From JAYFRC01 sp034926415 (GTDB lineage Bacteria > Bacillota > Clostridia > Oscillospirales > Oscillospiraceae), in the NCBI GenBank assembly GCA_034926415.1, contig JAYFRC010000029.1, positions 1 to 47,700 on the forward strand: a DNA stretch of 47,700 nucleotides, written 5' to 3'. How positions within the stretch are numbered: the stretch's first letter is position 1; each line of letters opens with the position of its first letter. A program made the translations under genes and the position numbers. Below the pieces are notes generated by a model. The model was not told where the DNA came from. It saw only the letters and a program-made list of their open reading frames with translations, and did no database searches. This document shows, one piece after another, positions 5,793-14,802 of this stretch.

Positions 5793-8621
5793 ATGGCGAT
5801 GGATTACAACCAGACGATCAATCTGCCGAAGACCGCGTTCCCGATGCGCGCCGGGCTCCCCAACCGTGAGCCGCCGATGCTCGAGGAATGGAAGAAAATG
5901 GACGTCTACGGCGAGCTTATAAAGAAAAATCAGGGGCTGCCCAAACACATCCTGCACGACGGCCCTCCGTTCTCAAACGGCGATATTCACATGGGCACCG
6001 CCATGAACAAGATACTCAAGGATTTCATCAACCGCAGCTTCTCCATGCGCGGCTACCTGACGCCTTACACCCCCGGCTGGGACAACCACGGCATGCCCAT
6101 CGAGAGCGCCATCATCAAAAAGAACAAGATAAACCGCAAGGAGATGAGCGTTCCCGATTTTCGCAGCGCCTGCCGCGCTTTCGCCGAGGATTTCGTCGAC
6201 CGCCAGAGAAACGAGTTTATACGCCTCGGCGTTCTCGGCGACTGGTACAAACCGTATCTCACGATGAACCCCTCTTTCGAGGCCGAGGAAGTCAAGGTCT
6301 TTGGCAAGATGTACGCTAAGGGCTATATTTACAAGGGTAAAAAACCCGTCTACTGGTGCCCGACCGACGAGACCGCTCTCGCCGAGGCCGAGATAGAATA
6401 CCAGGACGACCCCTGCACGACCATATTCGTCAAGTTCCCCGTCAAAGACGACCACGGCAGGCTCGCGCAGTACGGCGACCTTAAAAAGATGTTCTTCGTC
6501 ATCTGGACGACGACGCCCTGGACGCTTCCCGGCAACCGCGCCATCTGCCTCAACGCGAATTTCGACTACGACCTGCTCAAATGCGAAAACGGCGAGATAT
6601 ACATCGTCGCGGACGGCCTCAAAGACAGCGTATGCAAGGCCGCAAAACTCGAAAATGCCTCCGTCGTCGCGACGATGAAGGGCAGCGAGTTTGAGCTTAT
6701 GAGCGCGCAACACCCGCTGCTTACGGACGTCGAGTCCGTTATCCTCAACGGCGACCACGTCACTCTCGAGGCTGGCTCCGGCTGCGTCCACACGGCTCCC
6801 GGCTTCGGCGCAGACGACTTTTTCATCTGCCAGAAATACGACCGCGAGGGCAAAACGCACATCGGCGTACCCGTCCCGGTCGACGAGCACGGTATAATGA
6901 CCGACGACGCCTTCAACGGTACCCATATCTTCAAATCAAACGAGGTCGTGCTGCCGAAGCTTGCCGAGGGCGGTTACCTGCTCGCAAGCGAGGACATAAC
7001 CCACTCCTATCCCCACTGCTGGCGCTGCAAAAAGCCAATCATCTTCCGCGCCACCCCGCAGTGGTTCTGCTCTGTCGAGAGCTTCAAAGAAGCCGCCGCA
7101 AAAGCCTGCGACGACGTCAGATGGCTTCCAGCCTGGGGCCACGACCGCATAGTCTCCATGGTCCGCGACCGCGCCGACTGGTGCATATCGCGTCAGCGCC
7201 GCTGGGGACTTCCCATCCCCGTGTTTTACTGCGCGGACTGCGGTAAGCCCATCTGCACCGACGAGACGATAGCCGCCGTGTCCGACCTGTTCGGCCGCGA
7301 GGGCAGCAACGCCTGGTATCTCCACTCTGTTGAAGAAATCCTGCCCAAGGGCATTAAGTGCCCCCACTGCGGCAGTGAAAAGACGTTTAACAAGGAAGAG
7401 GACACTCTCGACGGCTGGTTTGACTCCGGCTCGTCCCACACCGCGTCCCTTGCACACAACGCGCCCGACGAATGGCCCGCGGACGTGTATCTTGAGGGCG
7501 CTGACCAGTACCGCGGCTGGTTCCAGTCCTCCCTGCTGACCGCTGTGGGCGCGCTCGGAAAGGGCGCTCCCTACAAGACCGTGCTGACGCACGGTTGGGT
7601 AGTCGACGGCAACGGCAAGGCCATGCACAAGTCCCTCGGCAACGCTGTCGCGGCCGAGGAGATCATCAAAAAATACGGCGCAGACCTGCTTCGGCTCTGG
7701 GTCGCATCCTCCGATTACCACGCCGATGTCCGCGCCAGCGACGAGATATTCAAGACGCTCTCGCAGGCATACCTTAAAATACGCAACACCGCGCGCTACA
7801 TGCTCGGAAACCTCGACGGCTTTGACCCCAATTCCCTCGTCGTGCCCGCCGACATGGAGACGCTCGACAGGTGGGCGATAACGAAGCTAAACGGCCTTAT
7901 GTCCGTGGCCAACGACGCCTACGACAATTTTGAGTACCACATCTTCACCCACGCGCTCAGCGATTTCTGCGTCACCGATATGTCGAGCTTCTATCTCGAC
8001 ATCATCAAGGACAGGCTTTACTGCGACGAAAAGGACGGCGTAAAGCGCCGCAGCTCCCAGACCGCGCTGTACATCATCCTCGACGCGATGACAAAGATGA
8101 TGAGCCCCATACTTGCTTTCACCGGCGACGAGATATGGAAGGCGATGCCCCACCGCGAGGGCGAGGACGCGCGCAACGTCGTGCTCAACCAGATGGCAGA
8201 TCCCTACGCCGACTATGCGCTCTCCGAAAGCGATATGGCAAAATGGGACAAGGTCATCGCCCTTCGCGACGACGTCAACGGCGTGCTCGAGACGGCGCGC
8301 GCCGAAAAGATGATAGGCAAGAGCCTCGAGGCCGACGTCGAGCTACTTGCTTCCGACGAGGAAGCGAAAGCCGCGGTCGCCGCGGCGAACGGTCTCGCGC
8401 TCAACGACATCATCATCACCTCCGCCGCCGAGAGCGTCCCGGCGCTTTCCGGCGACGCGGCCGTAAAGGACGCGGGAGTCAACTTCCCCGGGCTCACGAT
8501 AGGCATACGCAAGGCGCGCGGAAACAAGTGCTCGCGCTGCTGGAAGTTCGACCCCGCCGTCGGGGACGACGAGCTGTGCCCGCGCTGCAAGGCGGTAGTG
8601 GAGAAGCTGGCTCATAAATAA
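5793..8621 (+). CDS. ileS: Isoleucyl-tRNA synthetase
   Basis: Charges tRNA-Ile with isoleucine in the cytoplasm and edits valine. The 942 residues contain the class I catalytic domain with the HIGH-type signature as HMGT (66-69), the editing insertion (about 190-400), the KMSKS-type loop as AMHKS (610-614), the anticodon-binding helical region, and a C-terminal zinc knuckle, CSRC (913-916) and CPRC (929-932). AGGAGG at 5778-5783 sets the ATG at 5793. Length and domain order are normal. Both ATP-binding signatures deviate from consensus, which I believe is a subfamily trait rather than decay because the rest of the protein is intact. It has its own promoter and ends in a long hairpin. Confidence 0.97.
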   Translation: MAMDYNQTINLPKTAFPMRAGLPNREPPMLEEWKKMDVYGELIKKNQGLPKHILHDGPPFSNGDIHMGTAMNKILKDFINRSFSMRGYLTPYTPGWDNHGMPIESAIIKKNKINRKEMSVPDFRSACRAFAEDFVDRQRNEFIRLGVLGDWYKPYLTMNPSFEAEEVKVFGKMYAKGYIYKGKKPVYWCPTDETALAEAEIEYQDDPCTTIFVKFPVKDDHGRLAQYGDLKKMFFVIWTTTPWTLPGNRAICLNANFDYDLLKCENGEIYIVADGLKDSVCKAAKLENASVVATMKGSEFELMSAQHPLLTDVESVILNGDHVTLEAGSGCVHTAPGFGADDFFICQKYDREGKTHIGVPVPVDEHGIMTDDAFNGTHIFKSNEVVLPKLAEGGYLLASEDITHSYPHCWRCKKPIIFRATPQWFCSVESFKEAAAKACDDVRWLPAWGHDRIVSMVRDRADWCISRQRRWGLPIPVFYCADCGKPICTDETIAAVSDLFGREGSNAWYLHSVEEILPKGIKCPHCGSEKTFNKEEDTLDGWFDSGSSHTASLAHNAPDEWPADVYLEGADQYRGWFQSSLLTAVGALGKGAPYKTVLTHGWVVDGNGKAMHKSLGNAVAAEEIIKKYGADLLRLWVASSDYHADVRASDEIFKTLSQAYLKIRNTARYMLGNLDGFDPNSLVVPADMETLDRWAITKLNGLMSVANDAYDNFEYHIFTHALSDFCVTDMSSFYLDIIKDRLYCDEKDGVKRRSSQTALYIILDAMTKMMSPILAFTGDEIWKAMPHREGEDARNVVLNQMADPYADYALSESDMAKWDKVIALRDDVNGVLETARAEKMIGKSLEADVELLASDEEAKAAVAAANGLALNDIIITSAAESVPALSGDAAVKDAGVNFPGLTIGIRKARGNKCSRCWKFDPAVGDDELCPRCKAVVEKLAHK

Positions 8622-8635
8622 ATAAAAGCGCAATG

Positions 8636-8677
8636 ACGCGCGTTTCCGCCCCGCGAAAGCGGAGCGGAGGCGCGCGT
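8636..8677 (+). terminator. Long hairpin after ileS
   Basis: A 14-bp stem (8636-8649 with 8664-8677, two G-T wobbles) carries an inner CCGC-GAAA-GCGG hairpin (8651-8662) closed by a GNRA loop. Only TTGT follows, so it is a weak intrinsic terminator or an mRNA 3'-end stabiliser. Confidence 0.45.
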
Positions 8678-8707
8678 TGTCAAATCTTAAAAAGGATATG
8701 AATATAT

Positions 8708-9256
8708 ATGGAAGATAACATTACTCTGAGGATGGCAACGCCGGACGACGCTGCGGAACTGCTCGCGATATACGCGCCCTATGTCGTCGAAACGGCGATA
8801 AGCTTTGAATACGAGATTCCGTCGGTCGAGGATTTTCGCGGGCGCATAGAAAAAACGCTTAAGAAATATCCGTACATAGTTGCGGTTTCGGACGGAAAGA
8901 TTCTCGGCTACGCTTATCTCTCCGCATTCCACGCGCGCGCGGCATACGGCTGGTGCGCCGAGACGTCAATATATATCGAAAAATCATCCAGGGGCAGAGG
9001 GGTCGGCTCGCTGCTGTATACGAAGCTCGAGGAATTCGCAATAAAAATGGGCATACTCAATCTCAATGCCTCCATCTGCTGGCCGAACGAAAAAAGCTAC
9101 GCTTTCCACGAAAAATTTGGCTATGTAAAGAACGGGCACTTCACACACTGCGGTTGGAAGCTCGGCAAATGGTGGGACATGATATGGATGGAAAAGCTTA
9201 TCGGGAATCACGACGGAGCTCCTAAGCCGCTGCTACCGGTAAGCGGTATAAAATAA
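8708..9256 (+). CDS. Phosphinothricin-type GNAT acetyltransferase
   Basis: A 182-residue acetyltransferase of the Pat/Bar/YncA group, which uses acetyl-CoA to acetylate amino-acid-like compounds such as phosphinothricin or methionine sulfoximine. Group signatures are the early IYAPYVVETAISFEYE segment, motif A RGRGVG (95-100), the NASICWPNEKS stretch and the YAFHEKFGY block. The GWKLGKWWDMIWME end also fits the group. The start follows AAAAAGGAT. It lies between ileS and rimP, separated by hairpins on both sides. The natural substrate cannot be assigned; resistance annotation by homology alone would be unsafe. Confidence 0.85.
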   Translation: MEDNITLRMATPDDAAELLAIYAPYVVETAISFEYEIPSVEDFRGRIEKTLKKYPYIVAVSDGKILGYAYLSAFHARAAYGWCAETSIYIEKSSRGRGVGSLLYTKLEEFAIKMGILNLNASICWPNEKSYAFHEKFGYVKNGHFTHCGWKLGKWWDMIWMEKLIGNHDGAPKPLLPVSGIK

Positions 9257-9358
9257 TCCGAGCCTGGACGTAAGCCGCAGAGCTTCCCTTTTGTGGAAGT
9301 CCTGCGGCTTACGCGGCGCTCGGAGCGAAATGCGCCCGTTTTCGGGCCAGCGGGCGCA
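9257..9358 (+). repeat. Two long hairpins between the acetyltransferase and rimP
   Basis: The first (9257-9324) has an outer 7-bp stem TCCGAGC/GCTCGGA, a perfect 12-bp stem (9269-9280 with 9302-9313) and an inner TTCC/GGAA. The second (9331-9358) is a perfect 8-bp stem TGCGCCCG/CGGGCGCA. Neither has a T-run on the plus strand. They probably form the 3' end of the acetyltransferase mRNA. Confidence 0.5.
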
Positions 9359-9376
9359 AAAATATCATCAAAACGC

Positions 9377-9405
9377 TTGCAAAAGCGCATTTTGTATGAT
9401 AATAT
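9377..9405 (+). promoter_or_regulatory. Promoter of the rimP-nusA-infB operon
   Basis: TTGCAA (9377-9382) and TAATAT (9400-9405) are spaced by 17 nt. They lie just upstream of the attenuator-like hairpin that precedes rimP. An alternative GATAAT (9398-9403) would leave only 15 nt of spacing. Confidence 0.5.
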
Positions 9406-9431
9406 ACTTATACTAAAGTGTAGGTGTAGAC

Positions 9432-9458
9432 GAGAGTGGACTCAGGTCCGCTCTTTTT
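9432..9458 (+). promoter_or_regulatory. Terminator-like attenuator in the rimP-nusA leader
   Basis: A 9-bp stem (9433-9441 with 9446-9454, loop TCAG, one T-G wobble) is followed directly by TTTTT. It sits between the promoter and rimP, so transcripts must read through it. NusA-dependent termination in the leader is known to autoregulate nusA in Bacillus subtilis, and the same logic would fit here. Confidence 0.6.
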
Positions 9459-9505
9459 ATTGCCTATTTTTCAAAAGTCATTTTTTGCGAAAGGCGGACA
9501 GCGTG

Positions 9506-9961
9506 ATGAACAAAGTTACCGAAATTGTCGCAAAACTCGCCGCGCCGGTCGCGGCCGAGTACGGCTGCGAGATATGGGACGTTGAATACGTCCGCGAGGC
9601 CGGGACCTGGTACCTGCGCGTATATATCGACAAGGACGGCGGCGTCGGCATTGACGACTGCGAAAAGATAAGCCGTGCGCTCAGCCCAATGCTCGACGAG
9701 ACCGACCCCATCGATGGAAGCTACACCTTTGAGGTCTCCTCCGCCGGAGCCGAGCGTCAGCTCAAGCGCCCCTCCGATTTCGCGCGCTTCATCGGCTCAC
9801 CCGTTACCGTGCGGCTCTACAAAGCCAGGGACGGACGAAAGGAATTTGCGGGAGCGCTGTCGTCTTACGACGCCGGTGCCGTTGAGATAGACTGCGGCGG
9901 GACGCCGATGCGCTTTGAAAAAGCGGAGATCGCGCTTGTCCGCCTGCGCATTGAATTTTAA
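9506..9961 (+). CDS. rimP: Ribosome maturation factor RimP
   Basis: A 151-residue assembly factor that binds the 30S subunit during maturation. The N-terminal alpha/beta domain (about 1-75) includes the conserved LRVYIDKDGGVGIDDCEK region, followed by the GSYTFEVSSAGAERQL block, and a C-terminal SH3-like beta barrel (about 80-150). The start is the ATG at 9506 with AAGGCGG upstream; a GTG one codon earlier is also possible, and the longer open frame upstream runs through the attenuator and is not coding. It is the first gene of the operon, the usual position in Firmicutes, with nusA 18 nt later. Confidence 0.92.
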   Translation: MNKVTEIVAKLAAPVAAEYGCEIWDVEYVREAGTWYLRVYIDKDGGVGIDDCEKISRALSPMLDETDPIDGSYTFEVSSAGAERQLKRPSDFARFIGSPVTVRLYKARDGRKEFAGALSSYDAGAVEIDCGGTPMRFEKAEIALVRLRIEF

Positions 9962-9979
9962 CGACAGGAGATTTGTGAT

Positions 9980-11080
9980 ATGAAGACCAGCGAGATATTT
10001 GAAGCCCTCGCAATGCTTGAAAAGGAAAAGGGCATCCCCCAGCAGTACATGCTCGACAAGATAGTTCAGGCGCTCAGCAACGCATACAAGCAGGATCATC
10101 CCGACGTCGAGAACGTAGCCGTGGAGACCGATCCCGCCAAGCACGATATAAAAATGTTTATTGAAAAAAACGTCGTCGACGATGTCACTAACCCCTCCGC
10201 CGAGATGTCGCTCGAGCGGGCAAGAGAGATATCCGGAAAGTACGCCGTCGGCGACGTCGTGCGCATACCCGTCGACAACGTCGATTTCGGACGCATAGCC
10301 GCCGGTCACGGAAAGCAGATAATAATCCAGGGGCTCAAGGAAGCCGAACGCGACATGGTCTATAACCAGTTCAGCTCCAAGGAGCACGAGATGCTTACTG
10401 GAATAGTCACCCGCGTCGACCCTCGCAGCGGCAGCGTCTCGCTCCGCGTCGGGAGCGGAGCGGAGTCCACCGAGGCGCTCATGCTCGCGGGCGAGCAGAT
10501 ACCCGGCGAGAAGCTAGTCGAGGGACAGCGCGTCAAGGTCTATATGATGGAGGTCCGCCGCGGCACCAGAGGTGTTCAGGTCATGGTCTCGCGCACGCAT
10601 CCGGGCCTTGTCAAGCGCCTGTTTGAGCTTGAGGTGCCCGAGATGTTCGACGGCATCGTCGAGATAAAGAACATATCCCGCGAGGCGGGAAGCCGCTCCA
10701 AGATGGCCGTGTTTTCAAACGACGCCAATATCGACCCCATCGGTGCCTGCGTCGGCCCCAAGGGACAGCGCGTCGCCGCAGTCGTAAATGAGCTTAACGG
10801 CGAAAAGATAGAAATTGTCAGATACAGCGACGATCCCGAGAAATACATCGCCGCCGCGCTCGCGCCGGCAGAGGTCACGGATGTCTGGATGTCGGACGAC
10901 GGCAAGGGCTGCCGCGTCATCGTTCCCGACAGCCTGCTGTCGCTTGCAATAGGCAAGGAGGGACAGAACGCCCGCCTCGCCGCAAGGCTGACCGGATACA
11001 AGATAGACATAAAGCCCGAGTCCTACCACGACGAGGAGCCGGAAGCAACCGCCGGCGAAGCTCCCGCGGAGGATAATTAA
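9980..11080 (+). CDS. nusA: Transcription termination/antitermination factor NusA
   Basis: Binds RNA polymerase and nascent RNA and controls pausing, intrinsic termination and antitermination. The 366 residues give the N-terminal polymerase-binding domain (about 1-130), an S1 domain (about 132-200) and two KH domains (about 205-345) with the RNA-binding GxxG segments GPKGQR and GKEGQN, then a short acidic tail. The length is normal for Firmicutes, which lack the C-terminal acidic repeats of enterobacteria. The start follows ACAGGAG. The leader hairpin upstream of rimP is a likely site of autoregulation. Confidence 0.97.
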   Translation: MKTSEIFEALAMLEKEKGIPQQYMLDKIVQALSNAYKQDHPDVENVAVETDPAKHDIKMFIEKNVVDDVTNPSAEMSLERAREISGKYAVGDVVRIPVDNVDFGRIAAGHGKQIIIQGLKEAERDMVYNQFSSKEHEMLTGIVTRVDPRSGSVSLRVGSGAESTEALMLAGEQIPGEKLVEGQRVKVYMMEVRRGTRGVQVMVSRTHPGLVKRLFELEVPEMFDGIVEIKNISREAGSRSKMAVFSNDANIDPIGACVGPKGQRVAAVVNELNGEKIEIVRYSDDPEKYIAAALAPAEVTDVWMSDDGKGCRVIVPDSLLSLAIGKEGQNARLAARLTGYKIDIKPESYHDEEPEATAGEAPAEDN

Positions 11081-11099
11081 AAAGAAGGAGGCGGACGGC

Positions 11100-11372
11100 G
11101 TGACGCCGAGAAAAATACCGCAGCGGCAATGCGTCGGATGCCGCGAAATGAAAAATAAAAAAGACCTCATCCGCGTCGTCCGCTCGCCAGAAGGCAATGT
11201 GTCGCTAGACTTCTCGGGAAAGCTTCCCGGGCGCGGCGCCTACGTCTGCAAAAACGTGGAGTGTCTCGCAAAGGCCAGGAAAAGCCGCGCTCTGGAGCGC
11301 GCGTTCTCGGCAGAGATACCGCCTGAGGTCTACAGCCGCATGAGCGCAGAGATGGAGGCGAAGGATGGATAA
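11100..11372 (+). CDS. rnpM: RNase P modulator RnpM (YlxR family)
   Basis: A 90-residue YlxR-family RNA-binding protein; the Bacillus homologue has been described as a modulator of RNase P. Family marks are RQCVGCREMK near the start, KLPGRGAYVC in the middle and the K-N-x-E-C segment after it. It starts with GTG at 11100 behind a strong AAGGAGG, and its end overlaps the ylxQ start by 8 bp, so the two are translationally coupled. Its place between nusA and ylxQ is the standard Firmicute order. Confidence 0.9.
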   Translation: MTPRKIPQRQCVGCREMKNKKDLIRVVRSPEGNVSLDFSGKLPGRGAYVCKNVECLAKARKSRALERAFSAEIPPEVYSRMSAEMEAKDG

Positions 11373-11805
11373 CATACTTTCGACCATAGGGCTCGCCAAA
11401 CGGGCCGGCGCAATAGAGGCCGGGGATGAACCGGTCGGCGCGGCCGCCCGCGCAAGAGAGGTGTTCGTCATATTCGTCGCCTCTGACGCGGCGGACAATA
11501 CCTATCGCCGGGTGCGGCATTTCGCCGGGGCCGGAGACTGCCCGTGGCTTTCCCTCCCGTTCACTAAGGACGACCTCGGAACGGCTGTGGGCCGCACATC
11601 GTGCGCCATGGTCGCGATAACGGACGCCGGGTTTGCGGACTCGATAGTTAAAAAACTCGCCGCCGCATACGGCGAAAAATACGCAGAGGTTTCCGCAGAG
11701 CTCGACGTCAAAGCCGAGGGAATAGTCCGGAGAAAGCGCGAAAGGCTCGCGCATGAAAAGAACATAAAAACCGGAGCCGGTCACGGCGGACGGAAGAAAC
11801 GGTAA
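11365..11805 (+). CDS. L7Ae-family ribosomal protein YlxQ
   Basis: A 146-residue protein of the L7Ae/L30e/YlxQ family, which binds kink-turn RNA. The N-terminal LSTIGLAKRAGAIEAGDE segment matches the usual YlxQ opening. The body has the alpha-beta-alpha fold through about residue 100, followed by a Lys/Arg-rich tail (QxxKKR-like end). It overlaps rnpM by 8 bp and precedes infB by 26 bp. The tail is longer than in the roughly 100-residue Bacillus protein, as seen in other Clostridia. Confidence 0.85.
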   Translation: MDNILSTIGLAKRAGAIEAGDEPVGAAARAREVFVIFVASDAADNTYRRVRHFAGAGDCPWLSLPFTKDDLGTAVGRTSCAMVAITDAGFADSIVKKLAAAYGEKYAEVSAELDVKAEGIVRRKRERLAHEKNIKTGAGHGGRKKR

Positions 11806-11831
11806 CAAAGCACTTATGGAGGTGGCTTTAT

Positions 11832-14318
11832 TTGGCAACTGCATCTATTTCAAATAAAATCAAGATACACGATCTGGCAAAGGATTTTGGCCTGCAGAGC
11901 AAGGACATAATATCCATATTGACTGACTATGCGGCCGCGCCCAAGGGACATAGTCAGGTCTTGACGGACGAGGAGCTTTCGCTCGTCTTTGAGTACCTTA
12001 CGCAGAAAAATCAGGTGAACAGTATAGAGAGCATTTTCGCCGACACCTATACCGAGCCCGTTCCCGAGAAAAAGGCTCCCGAGAAGAAGGCTCCGGAAAA
12101 GGATACCGCAGCCGAGGAGAAAAAAGCTGCCTCCGAAAGCACGGACGTCAAGCCCGTGCCCAAACCCGCACCGAGACCGGCAGAGCATCAGGGTGCCGTC
12201 AGGGGCGGAGGCGCCGCTGTCAAGGCTCCGGAAAAGCCCGCCGAGAAAACGAGCGAGCCCGCCCAGAAGCCTCTCTCGCATCCCGCCGAAAAGCCCGCGC
12301 CCGCTCAGACGGCGGCCGCGCCCATGTCGCGCGTGCCGAAGACCAAGATAGTCGATACGCGCAAATCCGCCAACGTCAATCTTGCGCGCTATGACGAGCG
12401 TCTTGAGGACATGGCTCCCGACAAGGCGCGCCGCATGCAGCAGGGCAAAGAGAAGTTCCATAACACGACCAACCGCCAGCGTCCCTCCGGCATGACTTTC
12501 AGCAATAAGCGCAAGCAGGAAGAGCAGGAGAAGATGCGCAAACTCCAGTTCGAAATAGCCAGAAAAGCCCCGCTCAAGGTCCAGATACCCGACGAAATTT
12601 CCGTCGGCGAGCTCGCCTCGCGCATGAAGAAGACCGGAGCCGAGATCGTCAAGACTCTTATGAAGCTGGGCGTTATGGCCTCCATGTCTCAGATAATAGA
12701 CTACGATACCGCCGCGCTCGTCGCAATGGAGTTCAACTGCAAGATAGAGCACGAGGTAATAGTCACCATAGAAGACAAACTCATCAACGACGTAAAGGAC
12801 AGCGAGGCCGATCTTATGCCCCGCGCGCCGGTCGTTGTCGTCATGGGTCACGTCGACCACGGCAAGACGTCCCTGCTCGACTATATAAGGAAGACCAGCG
12901 TCGCCTCCGGAGAGGCCGGAGGTATAACCCAGGCCATCGGCGCATACACCGTTCAGGTCAACGGAAAGCCGATAACTTTCCTCGACACCCCGGGACACGA
13001 GGCGTTTACCGCCATGCGCGCCCGCGGCGCGATGATAACGGATATCGCGATTCTCGTCGTCGCCGCCGACGACGGCATCATGCCCCAGACTATTGAATCT
13101 ATCAACCACGCCAAGGCTGCGGGGATACCAATTATCGTAGCGGTAAACAAAATGGATAAACCTCACGCCGATCTCGAGCGCATAAAGCAGCAGCTCACAA
13201 AATATGACCTGCTTGCCGAGGACTGGGGCGGCGAAACCATAATCTGCCCCATCTCCGCAAAGACCGGGATGGGCGTGGACAATCTGCTTGAGATGGTCAC
13301 ACTGACCGCGGAGATGAAGGAGCTCAAGGCCAACCCCAACCGCAGCGCTCAGGGCGCCGTAGTCGAGGCTCGCCTCGACAAGGGACGCGGTCCTGTCGCC
13401 ACTCTGCTCGTCCAGAACGGAACGCTTAACGCGGGCGACATCATCATCGCCGGAACAGCCGTCGGCCGCATACGCGCCATGACCGACGACAAGGGCAAGC
13501 ACGTCAGAAGCGCCGGCCCGTCCGTCCCCGTAGAGATAACCGGCCTCGCTGACGTTCCCGCCGCCGGCTGCACATTCAACGCCGTGGCCGACGAGCGCAT
13601 GGCCCGCGAGCTCGTCGAGCAGAGGAAGGCCGAGGAGCGTGCCGCGTCCAGCGCGCCCGTTCAGAAGGTCACGCTTGAGGACCTGTTCTCACAGATACAG
13701 GCGGGCGAGATGAAGGAACTCGGAATAATAGTCAAGGCCGACGTTCAGGGTTCGGCCGAGGCGGTCAAATCCTCCCTTGAAAAACTCTCCAACGACGAGG
13801 TCCGCGTCCGCGTCATACACTGCGGCGTCGGCGCGATAAACGAGAGCGACGTCATGCTCGCGGCCACCTCCAAAGCCATCATCGTCGGCTTCAACGTGCG
13901 TCCCGACGCGGCCGCTCGCGACAACGCCTCCCGCTCCAACGTCGATATGCGCATGTACCGCGTCATATACGACTGCATAAACGAGATTGAGGCCGCCATG
14001 AAGGGCATGCTGGCTCCGAAGTTCAAGGAAAACGTCATCGGCCACGCCGAGGTGCGTCAGCTCTACAAGGTCTCAGGTGTCGGCACCATAGCCGGCTGCT
14101 ATGTTCAGGACGGCAAAATATCCCGCGCCGCAAAGATCCGCGTCGTGCGCGACGGCATAGTCATCCACGAGGGCGACATCGCTTCCCTGCGCCGCTTCAA
14201 GGACGACGTAAAGGAAGCCGCCGAGTCCTACGAATGCGGCATCGGAGTCGAAAAATTCAACGACCTTAAGGTCGGCGACCAGATAGAAGCCTTCATAATG
14301 GAGGAGATAAAACAGTAA
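11832..14318 (+). CDS. infB: Translation initiation factor IF-2
   Basis: A GTPase that brings initiator tRNA to the 30S subunit and promotes subunit joining. The 828 residues begin with an IF2-N domain (about 8-75), then a Pro/Ala/Lys/Glu-rich linker (about 75-170), a second IF2-N domain (about 255-305), and the G domain with GHVDHGKT (about 337-344), DTPGHE and NKMDKP motifs, then domains II-IV. It starts with TTG at 11832 behind GGAGGTG. A 7-bp hairpin (14381-14398) lies between infB and rbfA without a strong T-run. The long antisense open frame over its first half is a codon-bias shadow. Confidence 0.97.
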   Translation: MATASISNKIKIHDLAKDFGLQSKDIISILTDYAAAPKGHSQVLTDEELSLVFEYLTQKNQVNSIESIFADTYTEPVPEKKAPEKKAPEKDTAAEEKKAASESTDVKPVPKPAPRPAEHQGAVRGGGAAVKAPEKPAEKTSEPAQKPLSHPAEKPAPAQTAAAPMSRVPKTKIVDTRKSANVNLARYDERLEDMAPDKARRMQQGKEKFHNTTNRQRPSGMTFSNKRKQEEQEKMRKLQFEIARKAPLKVQIPDEISVGELASRMKKTGAEIVKTLMKLGVMASMSQIIDYDTAALVAMEFNCKIEHEVIVTIEDKLINDVKDSEADLMPRAPVVVVMGHVDHGKTSLLDYIRKTSVASGEAGGITQAIGAYTVQVNGKPITFLDTPGHEAFTAMRARGAMITDIAILVVAADDGIMPQTIESINHAKAAGIPIIVAVNKMDKPHADLERIKQQLTKYDLLAEDWGGETIICPISAKTGMGVDNLLEMVTLTAEMKELKANPNRSAQGAVVEARLDKGRGPVATLLVQNGTLNAGDIIIAGTAVGRIRAMTDDKGKHVRSAGPSVPVEITGLADVPAAGCTFNAVADERMARELVEQRKAEERAASSAPVQKVTLEDLFSQIQAGEMKELGIIVKADVQGSAEAVKSSLEKLSNDEVRVRVIHCGVGAINESDVMLAATSKAIIVGFNVRPDAAARDNASRSNVDMRMYRVIYDCINEIEAAMKGMLAPKFKENVIGHAEVRQLYKVSGVGTIAGCYVQDGKISRAAKIRVVRDGIVIHEGDIASLRRFKDDVKEAAESYECGIGVEKFNDLKVGDQIEAFIMEEIKQ

Positions 14319-14426
14319 AGCCGCCTTCGCTTCTGCAACTGAATCCCGAGCGGCAATCTGTATTCTCCATTTTTACCATCAGCCGCGTTGACGCGGCTCT
14401 CCCCTTTCGGGAAGGAGGAAACACCC

Positions 14427-14795
14427 ATGTCAAAAAACCGTATTGACAAAATAAACGACGAAATACGCGACGAGCTCTCGGAACTGTTTCGCGCGGTGAA
14501 GGATCCCCGCGTACAGAACACCATGGTGAGCATTACGCGTGTTGAGACAACGGGAGACCTTCGCTACGCCAAGGTCTACGTCAGCGTGCTTGAGAAGAGC
14601 CGCGAGAAGGAAGTCATAAAGGGACTTAAATCCGCCGGCGGATACCTTCGCCGTCAGATAGGCGCGAACATGGGGCTGCGCTATACCCCCGAGCTTGTGT
14701 TCGAGGCCGACGATTCCATCGAGCACGGAGCGCATATTCTCGAAGTGCTGAAAAGCATAGAGAAAAAAGATGAAAACAGGGGCAGCGGGGAGTGA
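14427..14795 (+). CDS. rbfA: Ribosome-binding factor A
   Basis: A 122-residue KH-type protein that binds the 30S subunit late in its maturation and helps processing of 16S rRNA. Family marks include the N-terminal NRIDKINDEIRDELSELF helix, VKDPRV and the G-DLRYAKVYVSVL strand. I start it at ATG 14427, nine nt after GAAGGAGG (14411-14418); the open frame extends 13 codons upstream but through the ribosome binding site. Its end overlaps the longest version of nrnA. Confidence 0.93.
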   Translation: MSKNRIDKINDEIRDELSELFRAVKDPRVQNTMVSITRVETTGDLRYAKVYVSVLEKSREKEVIKGLKSAGGYLRRQIGANMGLRYTPELVFEADDSIEHGAHILEVLKSIEKKDENRGSGE

Positions 14796-14802
14796 GCTTT
14801 CG

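Noticed and set aside
11850..13502. 550-codon minus-strand open frame opposite infB
   Set aside because: Antisense to IF-2 with composition typical of a shadow frame and no ribosome binding site or domain.
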